Source of the DNA: Flavobacterium sp. N2820
GTDB lineage: Bacteria; Bacteroidota; Bacteroidia; Flavobacteriales; Flavobacteriaceae
Direction of reading: 5' to 3'
DNA: 64,000 nucleotides
Assembly: GCF_025947285.1 (NCBI RefSeq)
Contig: NZ_CP110008.1
Coordinates: forward strand, 2,309,001-2,373,000
Part shown: positions 8,455 through 17,657 of the stretch, piece after piece
How the letters are laid out: the number at the start of each line of letters is the position of its first letter
How positions within the stretch are numbered: the first letter of the stretch is position 1
Notes under the pieces: generated by a model
The model's database searches: none
What the model was told of the DNA's origin: nothing
Seen by the model: only the letters and a program-made list of their open reading frames with translations
Program-made: the position numbers and the translations under genes

Positions 8455-9771
8455 CTACAAATCAAATCCCATATTTACGCCTAATTTATCGGCGATAATA
8501 CGAGCAATTTTTGCTTTTAATTCTGGGATTTTTACACTGTTGGTTACTTCGCTTGTGAAAGCGTACATCAACAAAGCTTTGGCTTCTTTTTTAGGAATTC
8601 CGCGTTGTTGCATATAAAACATGGCGCTTTCGTCTAATTGTCCAATGGTACAACCGTGCGAACATTTTACATCATCGGCAAAGATTTCCAATTGTGGTTT
8701 TGCGTTGATAGTGGCTTTATCGCCAATTAAAATGTTATTGTTTTGTTGGAAAGCATCTGTTTTTTGCGCTTCTTTTTCTACGAAAATTTTTCCATTGAAA
8801 ACACCTGTTGAACTATCGTTTAAAATTGTTTTATAGTTTTGGTGGCTTTCGCAATTTGGTGTTGCGTGTTGTACCAAAGTATAATGATCTACGTGTTGTT
8901 TGTCGCCAATAATGGTAATTCCTTTTAACGTGGAATCGATTCTTTCACCTTGATGATAGAAATTCAAGTTGTTTCTGGTAATGTTTCCACCAAACGAAAA
9001 CGTATGCACCGCTACTCTACTTTCTTGCTTTTGAGCAATGTACGTATTGTCAATCAAATTCGCGGTTTGTACATCGTTTTGAATTTTGTAATAATCTACA
9101 ATCGCGCGTTTTTGAGCAAAAATCTCGGTAACCGAATTGGTTAAAACGGGATTTGAATTCAAACTTTGATGACGCTCTACAATTTGCACATGAGCATTTT
9201 CTCCCACAATGACCAAATTACGAGGTTGTACCATCAAAGCCGCTTCATTTCCTGTTGAGAAATAAATAATTTCAATTGGTTTTTCAACCACTTTACTTTT
9301 TGGGATGTTGATGTAAGCGCCTTCTAAAGAAAATGCCGTATTCAAAGACGTTAAACTATCTTCTTTATTGGCAATTTGGTTAAAATAGGTGTCGATTACC
9401 ATTTTATATTTAGGCTTTGTCAATGCCGAAGACATCAAGCAAACATCTAAACCATCATGTGTAGTTGAAGACAAAAACGAACTAAAGATTCCGTCGATGA
9501 AAACTACTTTATACGTGTCAATTTCGTGTAAGAAATACTTTTTTACGTCTTTAAATTCAATTGCATTTTCTTTCTTTGGGAAAACCGAAAAATCATTCTT
9601 TAAAATTGCATTTAGGGATGTATATTTCCAAGCTTCCTCTTTTTTAGTAGGGAAACCTTTGTTTTCGAAATTTTTTATGGCATGACTTCTTAACTCGTGA
9701 AGTTCAGAATGTGTATCAATCTTTTCTTCAAAAGCCATGAAAGAAGCTAATAATTTATCTTTTAATTCCAT
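8455..9771 (-). CDS. sufD: Fe-S cluster assembly protein SufD
   Basis: Scaffold subunit that pairs with SufB on the SufC dimer. It has 438 residues, normal length. The C-terminal SUF core shows D-D-V-K-C-S-H-G-C-T-I-G-Q-L-D, M-Q-Q-R-G-I-P, and a terminal helical domain. The histidine and cysteine in C-S-H-G-C correspond to the conserved SufD metal/cluster-interface region. It is last of the sufA-sufB-sufC-sufD run and is followed by a hairpin terminator. The spacer to sufC carries a palindromic repeat. Confidence 0.95.
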   Translation of the reverse strand: MELKDKLLASFMAFEEKIDTHSELHELRSHAIKNFENKGFPTKKEEAWKYTSLNAILKNDFSVFPKKENAIEFKDVKKYFLHEIDTYKVVFIDGIFSSFLSSTTHDGLDVCLMSSALTKPKYKMVIDTYFNQIANKEDSLTSLNTAFSLEGAYINIPKSKVVEKPIEIIYFSTGNEAALMVQPRNLVIVGENAHVQIVERHQSLNSNPVLTNSVTEIFAQKRAIVDYYKIQNDVQTANLIDNTYIAQKQESRVAVHTFSFGGNITRNNLNFYHQGERIDSTLKGITIIGDKQHVDHYTLVQHATPNCESHQNYKTILNDSSTGVFNGKIFVEKEAQKTDAFQQNNNILIGDKATINAKPQLEIFADDVKCSHGCTIGQLDESAMFYMQQRGIPKKEAKALLMYAFTSEVTNSVKIPELKAKIARIIADKLGVNMGFDL

Positions 9772-9774
9772 TGT

Positions 9775-9838
9775 ATTTAGTGTTCAGTCGCAGTGTTCAG
9801 TCGCAGTCATCTGATAACTGTGACTGAGACTGTAAACT
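9775..9838. repeat. Intergenic palindromic repeat between sufC and sufD
   Basis: AGTGTTCAGTCGCAGTGTTCAGTCGCAGT on one side and ACTGTGACTGAGACTGT on the other form an imperfect inverted repeat filling the whole spacer. This variant mixes the GTTCAG and GTCGCAG units and resembles the copy at 48787. Confidence 0.75.
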
Positions 9839-10586
9839 AATTTAATTCGTTTTTAATCCAGTCGTATCCTTTTTCTTCTAACTCTAAAGCTAAATCTGCT
9901 CCACCAGTTTTTACGATTTTTCCGTCCATTAAAACGTGAACAAAATCTGGAACAATATAATCTAACAAACGTTGGTAGTGTGTAATCACTAATACCGCGT
10001 TGTTTTCGTTTTTTAATTTATTTACACCATTAGCCACAATTCGTAACGCGTCGATGTCTAAACCTGAATCGGTTTCGTCCAAAATTGCGATTTTTGGCTC
10101 TAACATTGCCATTTGGAAAATCTCGTTACGTTTCTTCTCACCACCCGAAAAACCTTCGTTTAACGAACGCGACAAGAATTTTCTGTCCATTTCCAATAAT
10201 TCTGATTTTTCACGAATTAACTTCAACATCTCGTTTGCTGGCATTTCCTCTTTTCCGTTGGCTTTTCTACTTTCGTTGATGGCCGTTTTGATGAAATTCG
10301 TCACCGAAACACCTGGAATTTCAACTGGATATTGAAACGATAAGAAAACACCTTTATGCGCTCTTTCTTCTGGTGCTAATTCTGAAATTTCTTCTCCGTC
10401 TAAAAAGATTTCTCCTTGAGAAACTTCATAGTTTTCGTTTCCAGCAATGATAGAAGATAAAGTTGATTTTCCAGCACCATTTGGCCCCATAATCGCATGA
10501 ACTTCTCCTGCTTTAATTTCAAGGTTGATTCCTTTTAATATTTCTTTGTCTTCTACCGAAGCGTGTAAGTTTTTTATTTGTAACAT
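9837..10586 (-). CDS. sufC: Fe-S cluster assembly ATPase SufC
   Basis: ABC-type ATPase of the SufBCD scaffold complex. It has 249 residues. Walker A is GPNGAGKST (34-42), the ABC signature is F-S-G-G-E-K-K-R in the middle, and Walker B runs into [19 protein letters not shown] is the SufC-specific version of the motif. No transmembrane domain is present, as expected. It lies between sufB and sufD on the same strand. Confidence 0.97.
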   Translation of the reverse strand: MLQIKNLHASVEDKEILKGINLEIKAGEVHAIMGPNGAGKSTLSSIIAGNENYEVSQGEIFLDGEEISELAPEERAHKGVFLSFQYPVEIPGVSVTNFIKTAINESRKANGKEEMPANEMLKLIREKSELLEMDRKFLSRSLNEGFSGGEKKRNEIFQMAMLEPKIAILDETDSGLDIDALRIVANGVNKLKNENNAVLVITHYQRLLDYIVPDFVHVLMDGKIVKTGGADLALELEEKGYDWIKNELN

Positions 10587-10623
10587 TTTGTAAATGTGTT
10601 ATTTATTCTAATTTTAAAATTGA

Positions 10624-12072
10624 TTATCCTACTGAACCTTCTAACGAAATTTCCAACAACTTCTGTGCTTCCACTGCAAATTCCATTGGTAATTTGTTCA
10701 ATACTTCTTTACTGAATCCGTTAACTATTAAGGCAATTGCTTTTTCGGTTGGGATTCCACGTTGGTTGCAATAGAACACTTGGTCTTCACCAATTTTTGA
10801 AGTCGTAGCTTCGTGTTCAATTTTTGCCGAAGCATTTTTACTTTCGATATATGGAAAAGTGTGTGCGCCACAATTATTTCCCATTAAAAGCGAATCACAC
10901 TGCGAAAAATTACGTGCGTTTTCGGCTCTTGCTCCGATTTGTACTAATCCTCTGTAACTATTTTGTGATTTTCCAGCTGAAATTCCTTTGGAAATAATTG
11001 TCGATTTGGAATTTTTACCCAAGTGAATCATCTTAGTTCCTGTATCGGCTTGCTGATAATTGTTGGTAACCGCAATGGAGTAAAATTCGCCAATTGAATT
11101 ATCTCCTTTTAAAACAACCGAAGGATATTTCCAAGTTACCGCCGAACCTGTTTCTACTTGTGTCCAAGAAATTTTAGCGTTTTTCTCACATAAACCTCTT
11201 TTGGTTACGAAGTTATAAACCCCACCTTTTCCTTCTTTGTTTCCAGGATACCAGTTTTGTACGGTTGAATATTTAATTTCGGCATCGTCCATTGCAATTA
11301 ATTCTACAACGGCTGCGTGCAATTGATTTTCATCACGACTTGGAGCCGTACAACCTTCCAAATACGAAACATAACTTCCTTCATCTGCAATTAGCAATGT
11401 TCTTTCAAACTGACCTGTTCCACCTTGATTGATACGGAAATACGTTGATAATTCCATTGGACAACGAACGCCTTTTGGAATATAACAGAAACTTCCATCA
11501 GAGAAAACTGCCGAATTTAAAGCGGCATAGAAATTATCTTTCTGCGGAACAATGGTTCCTAAATATTTTTGAACCAATTCTGGATGTTCTTTGATCGCTT
11601 CCGAAATCGAACAGAAAATAATGCCTTTTTCGTTTAATGTTTTCTTAAAAGTCGTTGCTACAGAAACCGAATCTACCACTATATCAATCGCCACATTGTT
11701 CATTTTCTTTTGTTCGTCCACCGAAATCCCTAACTTTTTGTACATCGCCAAAAGTTCTGGATCAACGTCTTCTAATTTTTTATTCGGATCGGCTTTTTTA
11801 GGTGCCGAATAATACGAAATCGCTTGAAAATCTGGTTTTTCATAATGCACATTTGCCCATTCTGGCTCAATCATTTCTAACCAAGCTCTGAAAGCTTCTA
11901 AACGCCATTCTGTCATCCATTCAGGCTCTTCCTTTTTCTTTGAAATCGCACGAACGATGTCTTCATTTAGACCAATAGGAAACGTTTCCGAGTCCAATTC
12001 GGTATAAAATCCGTATTCGTATTCTTTATTTTCTAATTCGACTTTTAAGTCGTCTTCTGTGTATTTACTCAT
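10624..12072 (-). CDS. sufB: Fe-S cluster assembly protein SufB
   Basis: Scaffold protein on which Fe-S clusters are built. It has 482 residues, normal length. Conserved blocks visible are [23 protein letters not shown], the [15 protein letters not shown] stretch, and [12 protein letters not shown] near the C-terminus. These cysteine-bearing blocks are typical of SufB. It is preceded by a four-helix-bundle gene that separates it from sufA; both lie under the promoter at 12900. Confidence 0.97.
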   Translation of the reverse strand: MSKYTEDDLKVELENKEYEYGFYTELDSETFPIGLNEDIVRAISKKKEEPEWMTEWRLEAFRAWLEMIEPEWANVHYEKPDFQAISYYSAPKKADPNKKLEDVDPELLAMYKKLGISVDEQKKMNNVAIDIVVDSVSVATTFKKTLNEKGIIFCSISEAIKEHPELVQKYLGTIVPQKDNFYAALNSAVFSDGSFCYIPKGVRCPMELSTYFRINQGGTGQFERTLLIADEGSYVSYLEGCTAPSRDENQLHAAVVELIAMDDAEIKYSTVQNWYPGNKEGKGGVYNFVTKRGLCEKNAKISWTQVETGSAVTWKYPSVVLKGDNSIGEFYSIAVTNNYQQADTGTKMIHLGKNSKSTIISKGISAGKSQNSYRGLVQIGARAENARNFSQCDSLLMGNNCGAHTFPYIESKNASAKIEHEATTSKIGEDQVFYCNQRGIPTEKAIALIVNGFSKEVLNKLPMEFAVEAQKLLEISLEGSVG

Positions 12073-12083
12073 TTTTTTAATTT

Positions 12084-12114
12084 AAAAATTTAAAGATTGA
12101 AGAATTTAAAAATT
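12084..12114. repeat. Inverted repeat, downstream flank of the four-helix-bundle gene
   Basis: AT-rich sequence whose core is AAATTTAAAGATTGAAGAAT. The same core in opposite orientation lies at 12519-12541, so the two copies bracket the four-helix-bundle gene. Confidence 0.7.
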
Positions 12115-12134
12115 CCCATAAAACCTTCAAACTA

Positions 12135-12503
12135 TCATTTTTCTAATTTTGAATCTAAATACTTTATAAAATTAGAAATGTTTTGAGAAATCTCAATTGT
12201 TAATTGAAAACTATCTTGCATTTCATTTTCTGTACAAAATTCTAATTCTTTTGCTAATAGTAGCATATTTCTAACTTCAGCACAACTCCCTTTTGCAATT
12301 TTTAAATATCGAATGAATTGCTTATTGTTGTTATATTCTGAACCTTCAGCTATATTATTTGTAATCGAAATTACAGCTCTTTTAATTTGATCTTTAAAAC
12401 CAAATTCTTTCTCTAATGAAGAATTATTCAATAATTTAAAAACTTGTTTTGTAAGCAAAACACCTTTTTTGTGAACTTCAAATTCTTCAAAAGATTTCGT
12501 CAT
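12135..12503 (-). CDS. Four-helix-bundle protein (S23/IVS-type, Avd-like fold)
   Basis: A 122-residue all-helical protein of the family first seen as open frames in 23S rRNA intervening sequences, structurally related to the DGR accessory protein Avd. Visible signatures are F-E-E-F-E-V-H-K-K-G near the N-terminus, the family core I-S-I-T-N-N-I-A-E-G-S-E near residues 46-57, and F-I-R-Y-L-K-I-A-K-G-S-C-A-E-V-R. It interrupts sufA-sufB and is flanked by inverted AT-rich repeats, suggesting it arrived as a small cassette. No reverse transcriptase or variable repeat is nearby. Function unknown; nucleic-acid binding is a family-level suggestion only. Confidence 0.9.
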   Translation of the reverse strand: MTKSFEEFEVHKKGVLLTKQVFKLLNNSSLEKEFGFKDQIKRAVISITNNIAEGSEYNNNKQFIRYLKIAKGSCAEVRNMLLLAKELEFCTENEMQDSFQLTIEISQNISNFIKYLDSKLEK

Positions 12504-12518
12504 AATCTTTAAATCATT

Positions 12519-12541
12519 TAATTTTTCAATCTTTAAATTTT
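12519..12541. repeat. Inverted repeat, upstream flank of the four-helix-bundle gene
   Basis: The reverse complement reads AAAATTTAAAGATTGAAAAA and then TTA, matching the 12084-12114 copy at all but two or three positions. It overlaps the stop codon of sufA. Confidence 0.7.
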
Positions 12542-12869
12542 ATAACGAGAAACTCTCTCCACATCCACACGTTCTTTGTGCATTTGGATTGTTAAAAACA
12601 AATCCTTTTCCGTTTAAACCACCCGAAAATTCTAATATTGTTCCTGCCAAGTAAAGAAAACTCTTTTTTTCTACAGCAATTTTTACATTATTATCTTCAA
12701 ATATTTTATCGTTTTCTCCTATTTCGTTGTCAAATTTTAAATCATAAGACAAACCCGAGCAACCACCACTTTTTACGCCTACTCGAACGTAATCTTTGGC
12801 TGCATCAAAACCATCTTCTTGCATCATGCTGATGATTTTTTTACTTGCTGTATCAGATACTTTAATCAT
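12540..12869 (-). CDS. sufA: A-type Fe-S carrier (IscA/SufA/ErpA family)
   Basis: A 109-residue HesB-like carrier that binds and transfers Fe-S clusters. The three ligand cysteines are present: C37 in S-G-G-C-S-G-L, and C101 and C103 in R-T-C-G-C-G-E-S-F. It is the first gene of the SUF operon, directly downstream of a full-consensus promoter. Naming as SufA follows operon context; iscA or erpA would be equally defensible by sequence alone. Confidence 0.93.
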   Translation of the reverse strand: MIKVSDTASKKIISMMQEDGFDAAKDYVRVGVKSGGCSGLSYDLKFDNEIGENDKIFEDNNVKIAVEKKSFLYLAGTILEFSGGLNGKGFVFNNPNAQRTCGCGESFSL

Positions 12870-12899
12870 TTCTTATTTTGATTTTGTCTAAATTAACTG

Positions 12900-12930
12900 C
12901 AAAGATAAGCCATAAATTGCTTTTTACAAG
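12900..12930 (-). promoter_or_regulatory. SUF operon promoter, CTTG-N19-TATCTTTG
   Basis: On the minus strand TATCTTTG (12900-12907) is preceded by CTTG (12927-12930) with exactly 19 bases between. The sufA ATG is 31 bases downstream of the box. No obvious IscR-type palindrome was seen. Confidence 0.75.
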
Positions 12931-13013
12931 AGTTGCTAACATTTTTATAACTTATCGATTCATAGTTTCTGTTTATAGTATTTTTTGTAATTTGGCTGAA
13001 AAATGTTTGAAGT

Positions 13014-13874
13014 ATGAAATTATACCCAATTGAAGCTGGAAATTTTAAATTAGATGGTGGCGCTATGTTTGGAGTGGTACCTAAAACCATTTGGAATAAA
13101 ACCAATCCAGCCGACGAAAATAATTTAATTGACATCGCCGCGAGATGTTTATTAATTGAAGACGGCAATCGACTAACGCTTATTGATACCGGAATGGGCA
13201 ACAAACAATCAGATAAATTTTTTGGATATTATTCGTTATGGGGAGAGCATTCATTAGATAATTCACTAAAAAAAGCTGGTTTTCATCGCGATGATATTAC
13301 CGATGTGTTTATGACGCATTTGCATTTTGACCATTGTGGTGGAAGTGTCAATTGGAACAAAGATAAAACGGGTTACGAAGTGGCTTTTAAAAATGCGAAA
13401 TTTTGGACAAACGACAACCATTGGGAATGGGCAACGAAACCAAATTCAAGAGAAAAAGCTTCTTTTTTACATGAAAATATCATTCCAATGCAAGAAAGCG
13501 GTCAGTTGAATTTCGTTAAAAGACCACAAGGTGATTTTTTATCAGAATCTGAATTGGGATTTGGGATTTTCTTTGCTGATGGTCATACCGAAAAACAAAT
13601 GTTACCGCACATCAACTACAATGGAAAAACTATCGTTTTTTGTGCCGATTTATTAGCAACCGCTGGTCATATTCCTATTCCATATGTAATGGGTTATGAT
13701 ACAAGGCCATTATTAACATTGGACGAAAAAGCAAAATTCATGAATGCAGCAGCAGATAATAATTATTATTTGTTTTTAGAACACGATGCACATAATGAAA
13801 TTATCACGGTAGAACGAACCGAAAAAGGGGTTCGTTTAAAAGAGGTTTTTAAATGCGATGATATTTTAAAATAA
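13014..13874 (+). CDS. MBL-fold metallo-hydrolase
   Basis: A 286-residue cytoplasmic metallo-beta-lactamase-fold enzyme. The metal site is H-L-H-F-D-H at 102-107, with further ligands likely in F-F-A-D-G-H-T (about 185), the aspartate in F-C-A-D-L (about 207) and the histidine in F-L-E-H-D-A-H (about 262). The overall arrangement resembles the lactonase/quorum-quenching branch, but the substrate cannot be read from sequence. It is divergently arranged from the SUF operon and monocistronic. Confidence 0.88.
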   Translation: MKLYPIEAGNFKLDGGAMFGVVPKTIWNKTNPADENNLIDIAARCLLIEDGNRLTLIDTGMGNKQSDKFFGYYSLWGEHSLDNSLKKAGFHRDDITDVFMTHLHFDHCGGSVNWNKDKTGYEVAFKNAKFWTNDNHWEWATKPNSREKASFLHENIIPMQESGQLNFVKRPQGDFLSESELGFGIFFADGHTEKQMLPHINYNGKTIVFCADLLATAGHIPIPYVMGYDTRPLLTLDEKAKFMNAAADNNYYLFLEHDAHNEIITVERTEKGVRLKEVFKCDDILK

Positions 13875-13948
13875 TGTTAAAAACACTCAAAACTGTAACA
13901 AATAGACAACATTTCAGTCCAATAACTGAAAATTAATTAATTGAAAAC

Positions 13949-15544
13949 ATGAAGAAAATTTTTAGACCACTTTATTTAAGCTTGGCTTTAGGATTTATTT
14001 TAGCAAGTTGTGGATCGCAAAAAATGGTTTCAACTGCTGTTGAAAACGTTGATAATTTACCCTTAAAAATTACCCCATTAGCGGATAAAGATTTACAACG
14101 TTGGAGTCATTTAGACTTAGTAAAAGACACTGTGCCTGGAATGAGTGTTGATAAGGCCTACAAAGAATTACTTAAAGGTAAAAAAGGACAAAAAGTAATT
14201 GTTGGAATCGTAGATTCTGGTGTAGATATTAACCACGAAGATTTAAAAGCAGTAATTTGGACCAATCCAAAAGAAATTGCTGGAAACGGAATTGACGATG
14301 ACAAAAACGGTTATATTGACGATATGCACGGTTGGAATTTCTTAGGAAACGCTGTTCATGAACAATTAGAAATGACACGTATTGTTAAAAAAGGGCCTGG
14401 AACTCCAGAATATGATAAAGCAAAAGCAAAATTAGAAGAAGAGTTAAAAGGACTTACGCCTCAAAAACAGCAATTAGATTTTATCGTAAATGCTGAAAAA
14501 CAATTGGCTACTTACTTGAAAAAAAGTGATTTCACGTTAGAAGAAGTAAAAGCTATTCCAGCTACTGAAAGCGCTTTGGCACAACCAAAAGCACTTTTTT
14601 CGCAAATTTTATCGTCAACGCCTAAAGCAGAATTTGACGCTCAAATTGAAGAGTTTAAAGACTATGTTTATGGTCAAATGAACTACAACTTAAATGTAGA
14701 ATTTGATGGTCGTTCAATTGTTGGTGATAATCCAAACGATTTAAAAGATACGAAATACGGAAACAATAATGTAGTGGGTCCAGAGCCAAAAGAAGCAAAA
14801 CACGGAACACACGTTGCTGGAATTGTGGCTCAAGTTAGAGGCAACAATAAAGGTGGCGATGGTGTTACAAATAATGCACAAATATTAACTGTTAGAGCCG
14901 TTCCAAATGGGGACGAATATGATAAAGATATCGCTTTAGGAATTCGTTATGCGGTTGACAATGGTGCAAAAGTAATCAACGGTTCTTTTGGAAAATATTT
15001 TTCTCAAAACAAAGAATGGGTTATCGATGCTATCAAATATGCCGAATCTAAAGACGTTTTAGTAGTTATTGCTGCTGGTAACGAATCATATGATTTAGAT
15101 GTTACCAACAAATATCCAAACGACACCTATGATGGAAGTCCAGAATTTGCTAAAAATGTTTTAATTATTGGTGCACTTTCTCCGGCTTATGGAAGTAAAA
15201 TGGTGGCAAGTTTTTCTAATTACGGAAAAAACAATGTAGACATTTATGCTCCTGGAGATAAAATTTATGCTACTACTCCATTAAATACTTACGAATATTT
15301 ACAAGGAACTTCAATGGCATCACCAAATGTTGCTGGTGTAGCAACATTAATTCGTTCATACTATCCAAACTTAACTGCGGTTCAAGTAAAACAAATTATC
15401 ATGGAAAGTGGAACACCTTTAAAAAATGAAGTGGTAATTGGAGAAGACAAGCACAAAGCTAATTTTGCTGATGCTTCTAAATCGGGTAAAATTGTAAATG
15501 CTTACAATGCGTTACTTTTAGCTGAGATTATGTCAAAAAAATAA
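13949..15544 (+). CDS. S8 (subtilisin-like) serine peptidase, lipoprotein
   Basis: A 531-residue exported protease. It has a lipobox L-A-S-C with the lipidated cysteine at 21. The catalytic triad is D89 (V-D-S-G-V-D), H285 (H-G-T-H-V-A-G) and S455 (G-T-S-M-A-S-P). The ~195 residues between Asp and His are far more than in subtilisin (about 32) and include a Lys/Glu-rich helical insert, common in Bacteroidetes S8 enzymes. There is no T9SS C-terminal domain. It is followed by a terminator, then an M1 peptidase gene. Confidence 0.94.
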   Translation: MKKIFRPLYLSLALGFILASCGSQKMVSTAVENVDNLPLKITPLADKDLQRWSHLDLVKDTVPGMSVDKAYKELLKGKKGQKVIVGIVDSGVDINHEDLKAVIWTNPKEIAGNGIDDDKNGYIDDMHGWNFLGNAVHEQLEMTRIVKKGPGTPEYDKAKAKLEEELKGLTPQKQQLDFIVNAEKQLATYLKKSDFTLEEVKAIPATESALAQPKALFSQILSSTPKAEFDAQIEEFKDYVYGQMNYNLNVEFDGRSIVGDNPNDLKDTKYGNNNVVGPEPKEAKHGTHVAGIVAQVRGNNKGGDGVTNNAQILTVRAVPNGDEYDKDIALGIRYAVDNGAKVINGSFGKYFSQNKEWVIDAIKYAESKDVLVVIAAGNESYDLDVTNKYPNDTYDGSPEFAKNVLIIGALSPAYGSKMVASFSNYGKNNVDIYAPGDKIYATTPLNTYEYLQGTSMASPNVAGVATLIRSYYPNLTAVQVKQIIMESGTPLKNEVVIGEDKHKANFADASKSGKIVNAYNALLLAEIMSKK

Positions 15545-15567
15545 TAGTTTAAACCACTATAAAAACC

Positions 15568-15606
15568 AAAACCTACAGGTTGTTAAATTCTTGTAGGTTT
15601 TTCTTT
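15568..15606 (+). terminator. Terminator after the S8 peptidase gene
   Basis: AAAACCTACA, 13-base loop, TTGTAGGTTT and a T-rich tail. The same CCTACA/TGTAGG stem recurs after glnS and near rnr. Confidence 0.75.
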
Positions 15607-15619
15607 TAAAAAACTGATT

Positions 15620-17503
15620 ATGAAAAACTTACTTTTTATTTTTATTTCTTGCTTTGGTTTCGCACAAAACAATCCAAATCCAGGGTATTGGCAACAACAC
15701 GTTGACTATAAAATGGATGTGAAAATGGATGTTAAAAAATTTCAATATACTGGAAAACAAGAAATTGCTTACACTAATAATTCTAATGATACGCTGCACA
15801 AAGTGTATTATCATTTGTACAATAATGCATTTCAACCCGGAAGCGAAATGGATGCGCGTTTACAAGTAATTTCAGATCCCGATAAACGCATGGTGCGCAC
15901 CTTTAAAAAAGAAGGTAAAGATGTAAAAGAAAGTAAAATCAGCACCCTAAAACCAAATGAAATTGGTTATTTAAACATCGCTAACTTCAAACAAGATGGC
16001 GTTGCAGCAACCACAAAAGTAGTGGGAACTATTTTAGAAGTTACGTTAGCAAAAGCTATTTTACCCAAACAAAAAACTACCCTTTCATTAGATTTTGAAG
16101 GACAAGTGCCTTTGCAAATTCGTCGTTCGGGAAGAATTTCTGAAGAAGGCGTTGCTTTATCCATGACACAATGGTATCCAAAATTATGCGAATATGATTT
16201 TGAAGGATGGCACGCTAATCCATACATCGGAAGAGAATTTCATGGTGTTTGGGGTAATTTTGATGTAAAAATCACTATCGACAAAGCCTACACTATTGGC
16301 GGAACGGGTTATTTACAAAACAAAAACGAAATCGGTCACGGTTATCAAGATGCTGGTGTGCAAGTCGTTTATCCAAAGAAAACCAAAAATCTAACTTGGC
16401 ATTTTTATGCGCCAAACGTTCATGATTTTGCTTGGGGAGCGGATAACGAATTCATACACGACATGATTTTAGGTCCGAATGATGTAGAATTGCATTTCTT
16501 GTACAAAAACAAAAAAGATAATTTAGAAAACTGGAAAAAATTACAACCTAAAACAGCCGAATTATTAGCGTTTTTTAATGAAAACGTTGGACAATATCCA
16601 TACAAACAATACTCCGTAATTCAAGGTGGCGATGGCGGAATGGAATATGGCATGTGTACCTTAATCACCGGAAACAGAGCTTTTGGGAGTTTAGTTGGTG
16701 TTACCGCACACGAAATGGCGCATTCATGGTTCCAATTTGTATTAGCAACCAACGAAACCAAACACGAATGGATGGACGAAGGATTTACATCGTATATTTC
16801 TAATTTAGCGATGAACAAAGTTTTCCCTCCAAAAAAACCAGAAAATCCGTTTGAAGATGCTTATAAAAACTACATTTATTTGGCAAAATCGGGGAAAGAA
16901 CAACCACTTTCTACACACGCCGATCGTTATGATTTGAATATGGCGTATGGCATTTCGGCTTACAGTAAAGGGGAAGTGTTTTTGGCGCAATTGGGTTACC
17001 TAATTGGGCAAGAAAACCTCAACAAAACGATCAAACGTTACTACAACGAATATAAATTTACGCATCCTACACCAAACGACATCAAACGTGTGGCTGAAAA
17101 GGTTTCTGGCGCAAATTTAGATTGGTATTTGTTAGATTGGACACTGACCACCAACACCATTGATTATGCTATTAAAAACGTTGAAAGCGCAACCGATGGC
17201 GTGCAAAGAACAGGTGTTTCATTAGAACGCAAAGGCAGAATGCCAATGCCGTTAGATATTTTAGTAGAATATACCGACGGAACTAAAGAATTTTTCTACA
17301 TTCCAAACACGTTAATGCGTTGGGAAAAACCAAATCCTTACACTGGAATTAAAGCTACGGTTTTAAAAGGCTGGGATTGGGCTTATCCAACCTACTTTTT
17401 TGAAATTCCAAAAGCACAATCCAACATAAAATCCATCACTATTGACCCAAGCGGTTTATTAGCCGATGTAAATAAAGAAGACAATGTTTTTATCAAAAAA
17501 TAA
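15620..17503 (+). CDS. M1 family zinc aminopeptidase
   Basis: A 627-residue exported metallopeptidase with a short signal peptide (MKNLLFIFISCFGFAQ). The zinc motif is H-E-M-A-H at 364-368 with the third ligand E387 in M-D-E-G-F-T-S-Y, exactly the H-E-x-x-H-x18-E spacing of M1 enzymes. The aminopeptidase signature is slightly diverged: G-G-D-G-G-M-E-Y about 25 residues before the zinc motif replaces G-A-M-E-N, as in other Bacteroidetes M1 members. It is likely periplasmic, for peptide use. Terminators on both sides make it a single-gene unit. Confidence 0.93.
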   Translation: MKNLLFIFISCFGFAQNNPNPGYWQQHVDYKMDVKMDVKKFQYTGKQEIAYTNNSNDTLHKVYYHLYNNAFQPGSEMDARLQVISDPDKRMVRTFKKEGKDVKESKISTLKPNEIGYLNIANFKQDGVAATTKVVGTILEVTLAKAILPKQKTTLSLDFEGQVPLQIRRSGRISEEGVALSMTQWYPKLCEYDFEGWHANPYIGREFHGVWGNFDVKITIDKAYTIGGTGYLQNKNEIGHGYQDAGVQVVYPKKTKNLTWHFYAPNVHDFAWGADNEFIHDMILGPNDVELHFLYKNKKDNLENWKKLQPKTAELLAFFNENVGQYPYKQYSVIQGGDGGMEYGMCTLITGNRAFGSLVGVTAHEMAHSWFQFVLATNETKHEWMDEGFTSYISNLAMNKVFPPKKPENPFEDAYKNYIYLAKSGKEQPLSTHADRYDLNMAYGISAYSKGEVFLAQLGYLIGQENLNKTIKRYYNEYKFTHPTPNDIKRVAEKVSGANLDWYLLDWTLTTNTIDYAIKNVESATDGVQRTGVSLERKGRMPMPLDILVEYTDGTKEFFYIPNTLMRWEKPNPYTGIKATVLKGWDWAYPTYFFEIPKAQSNIKSITIDPSGLLADVNKEDNVFIKK

Positions 17504-17505
17504 CG

Positions 17506-17532
17506 AAAAGCGACTTTAGGGTCGCTTTTTTT
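17506..17532 (+). terminator. Terminator after the M1 peptidase gene
   Basis: AAAAGCGAC, loop TTTAGG, GTCGCTTTTTTT: perfect 9-bp stem with T run. Confidence 0.9.
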
Positions 17533-17657
17533 GTGTGATGCTTTCTGATAGACTACCTACCTGATAAATATCATAATTCACGTTTTTAGAATGTCGTAAT
17601 TTTAATGTGCTTAAAACGCAATTCAAAAATTAGTACGCAATTTTAAAAAACAATAGT

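Noticed and set aside
12135..12503. Diversity-generating retroelement (because of the Avd-like protein)
   Set aside because: No reverse transcriptase, template repeat or variable repeat is found within the window.
12893..13204. Frame antisense to the start of the MBL hydrolase gene
   Set aside because: Overlaps a clear enzyme gene and the SUF promoter and has no recognisable domain.
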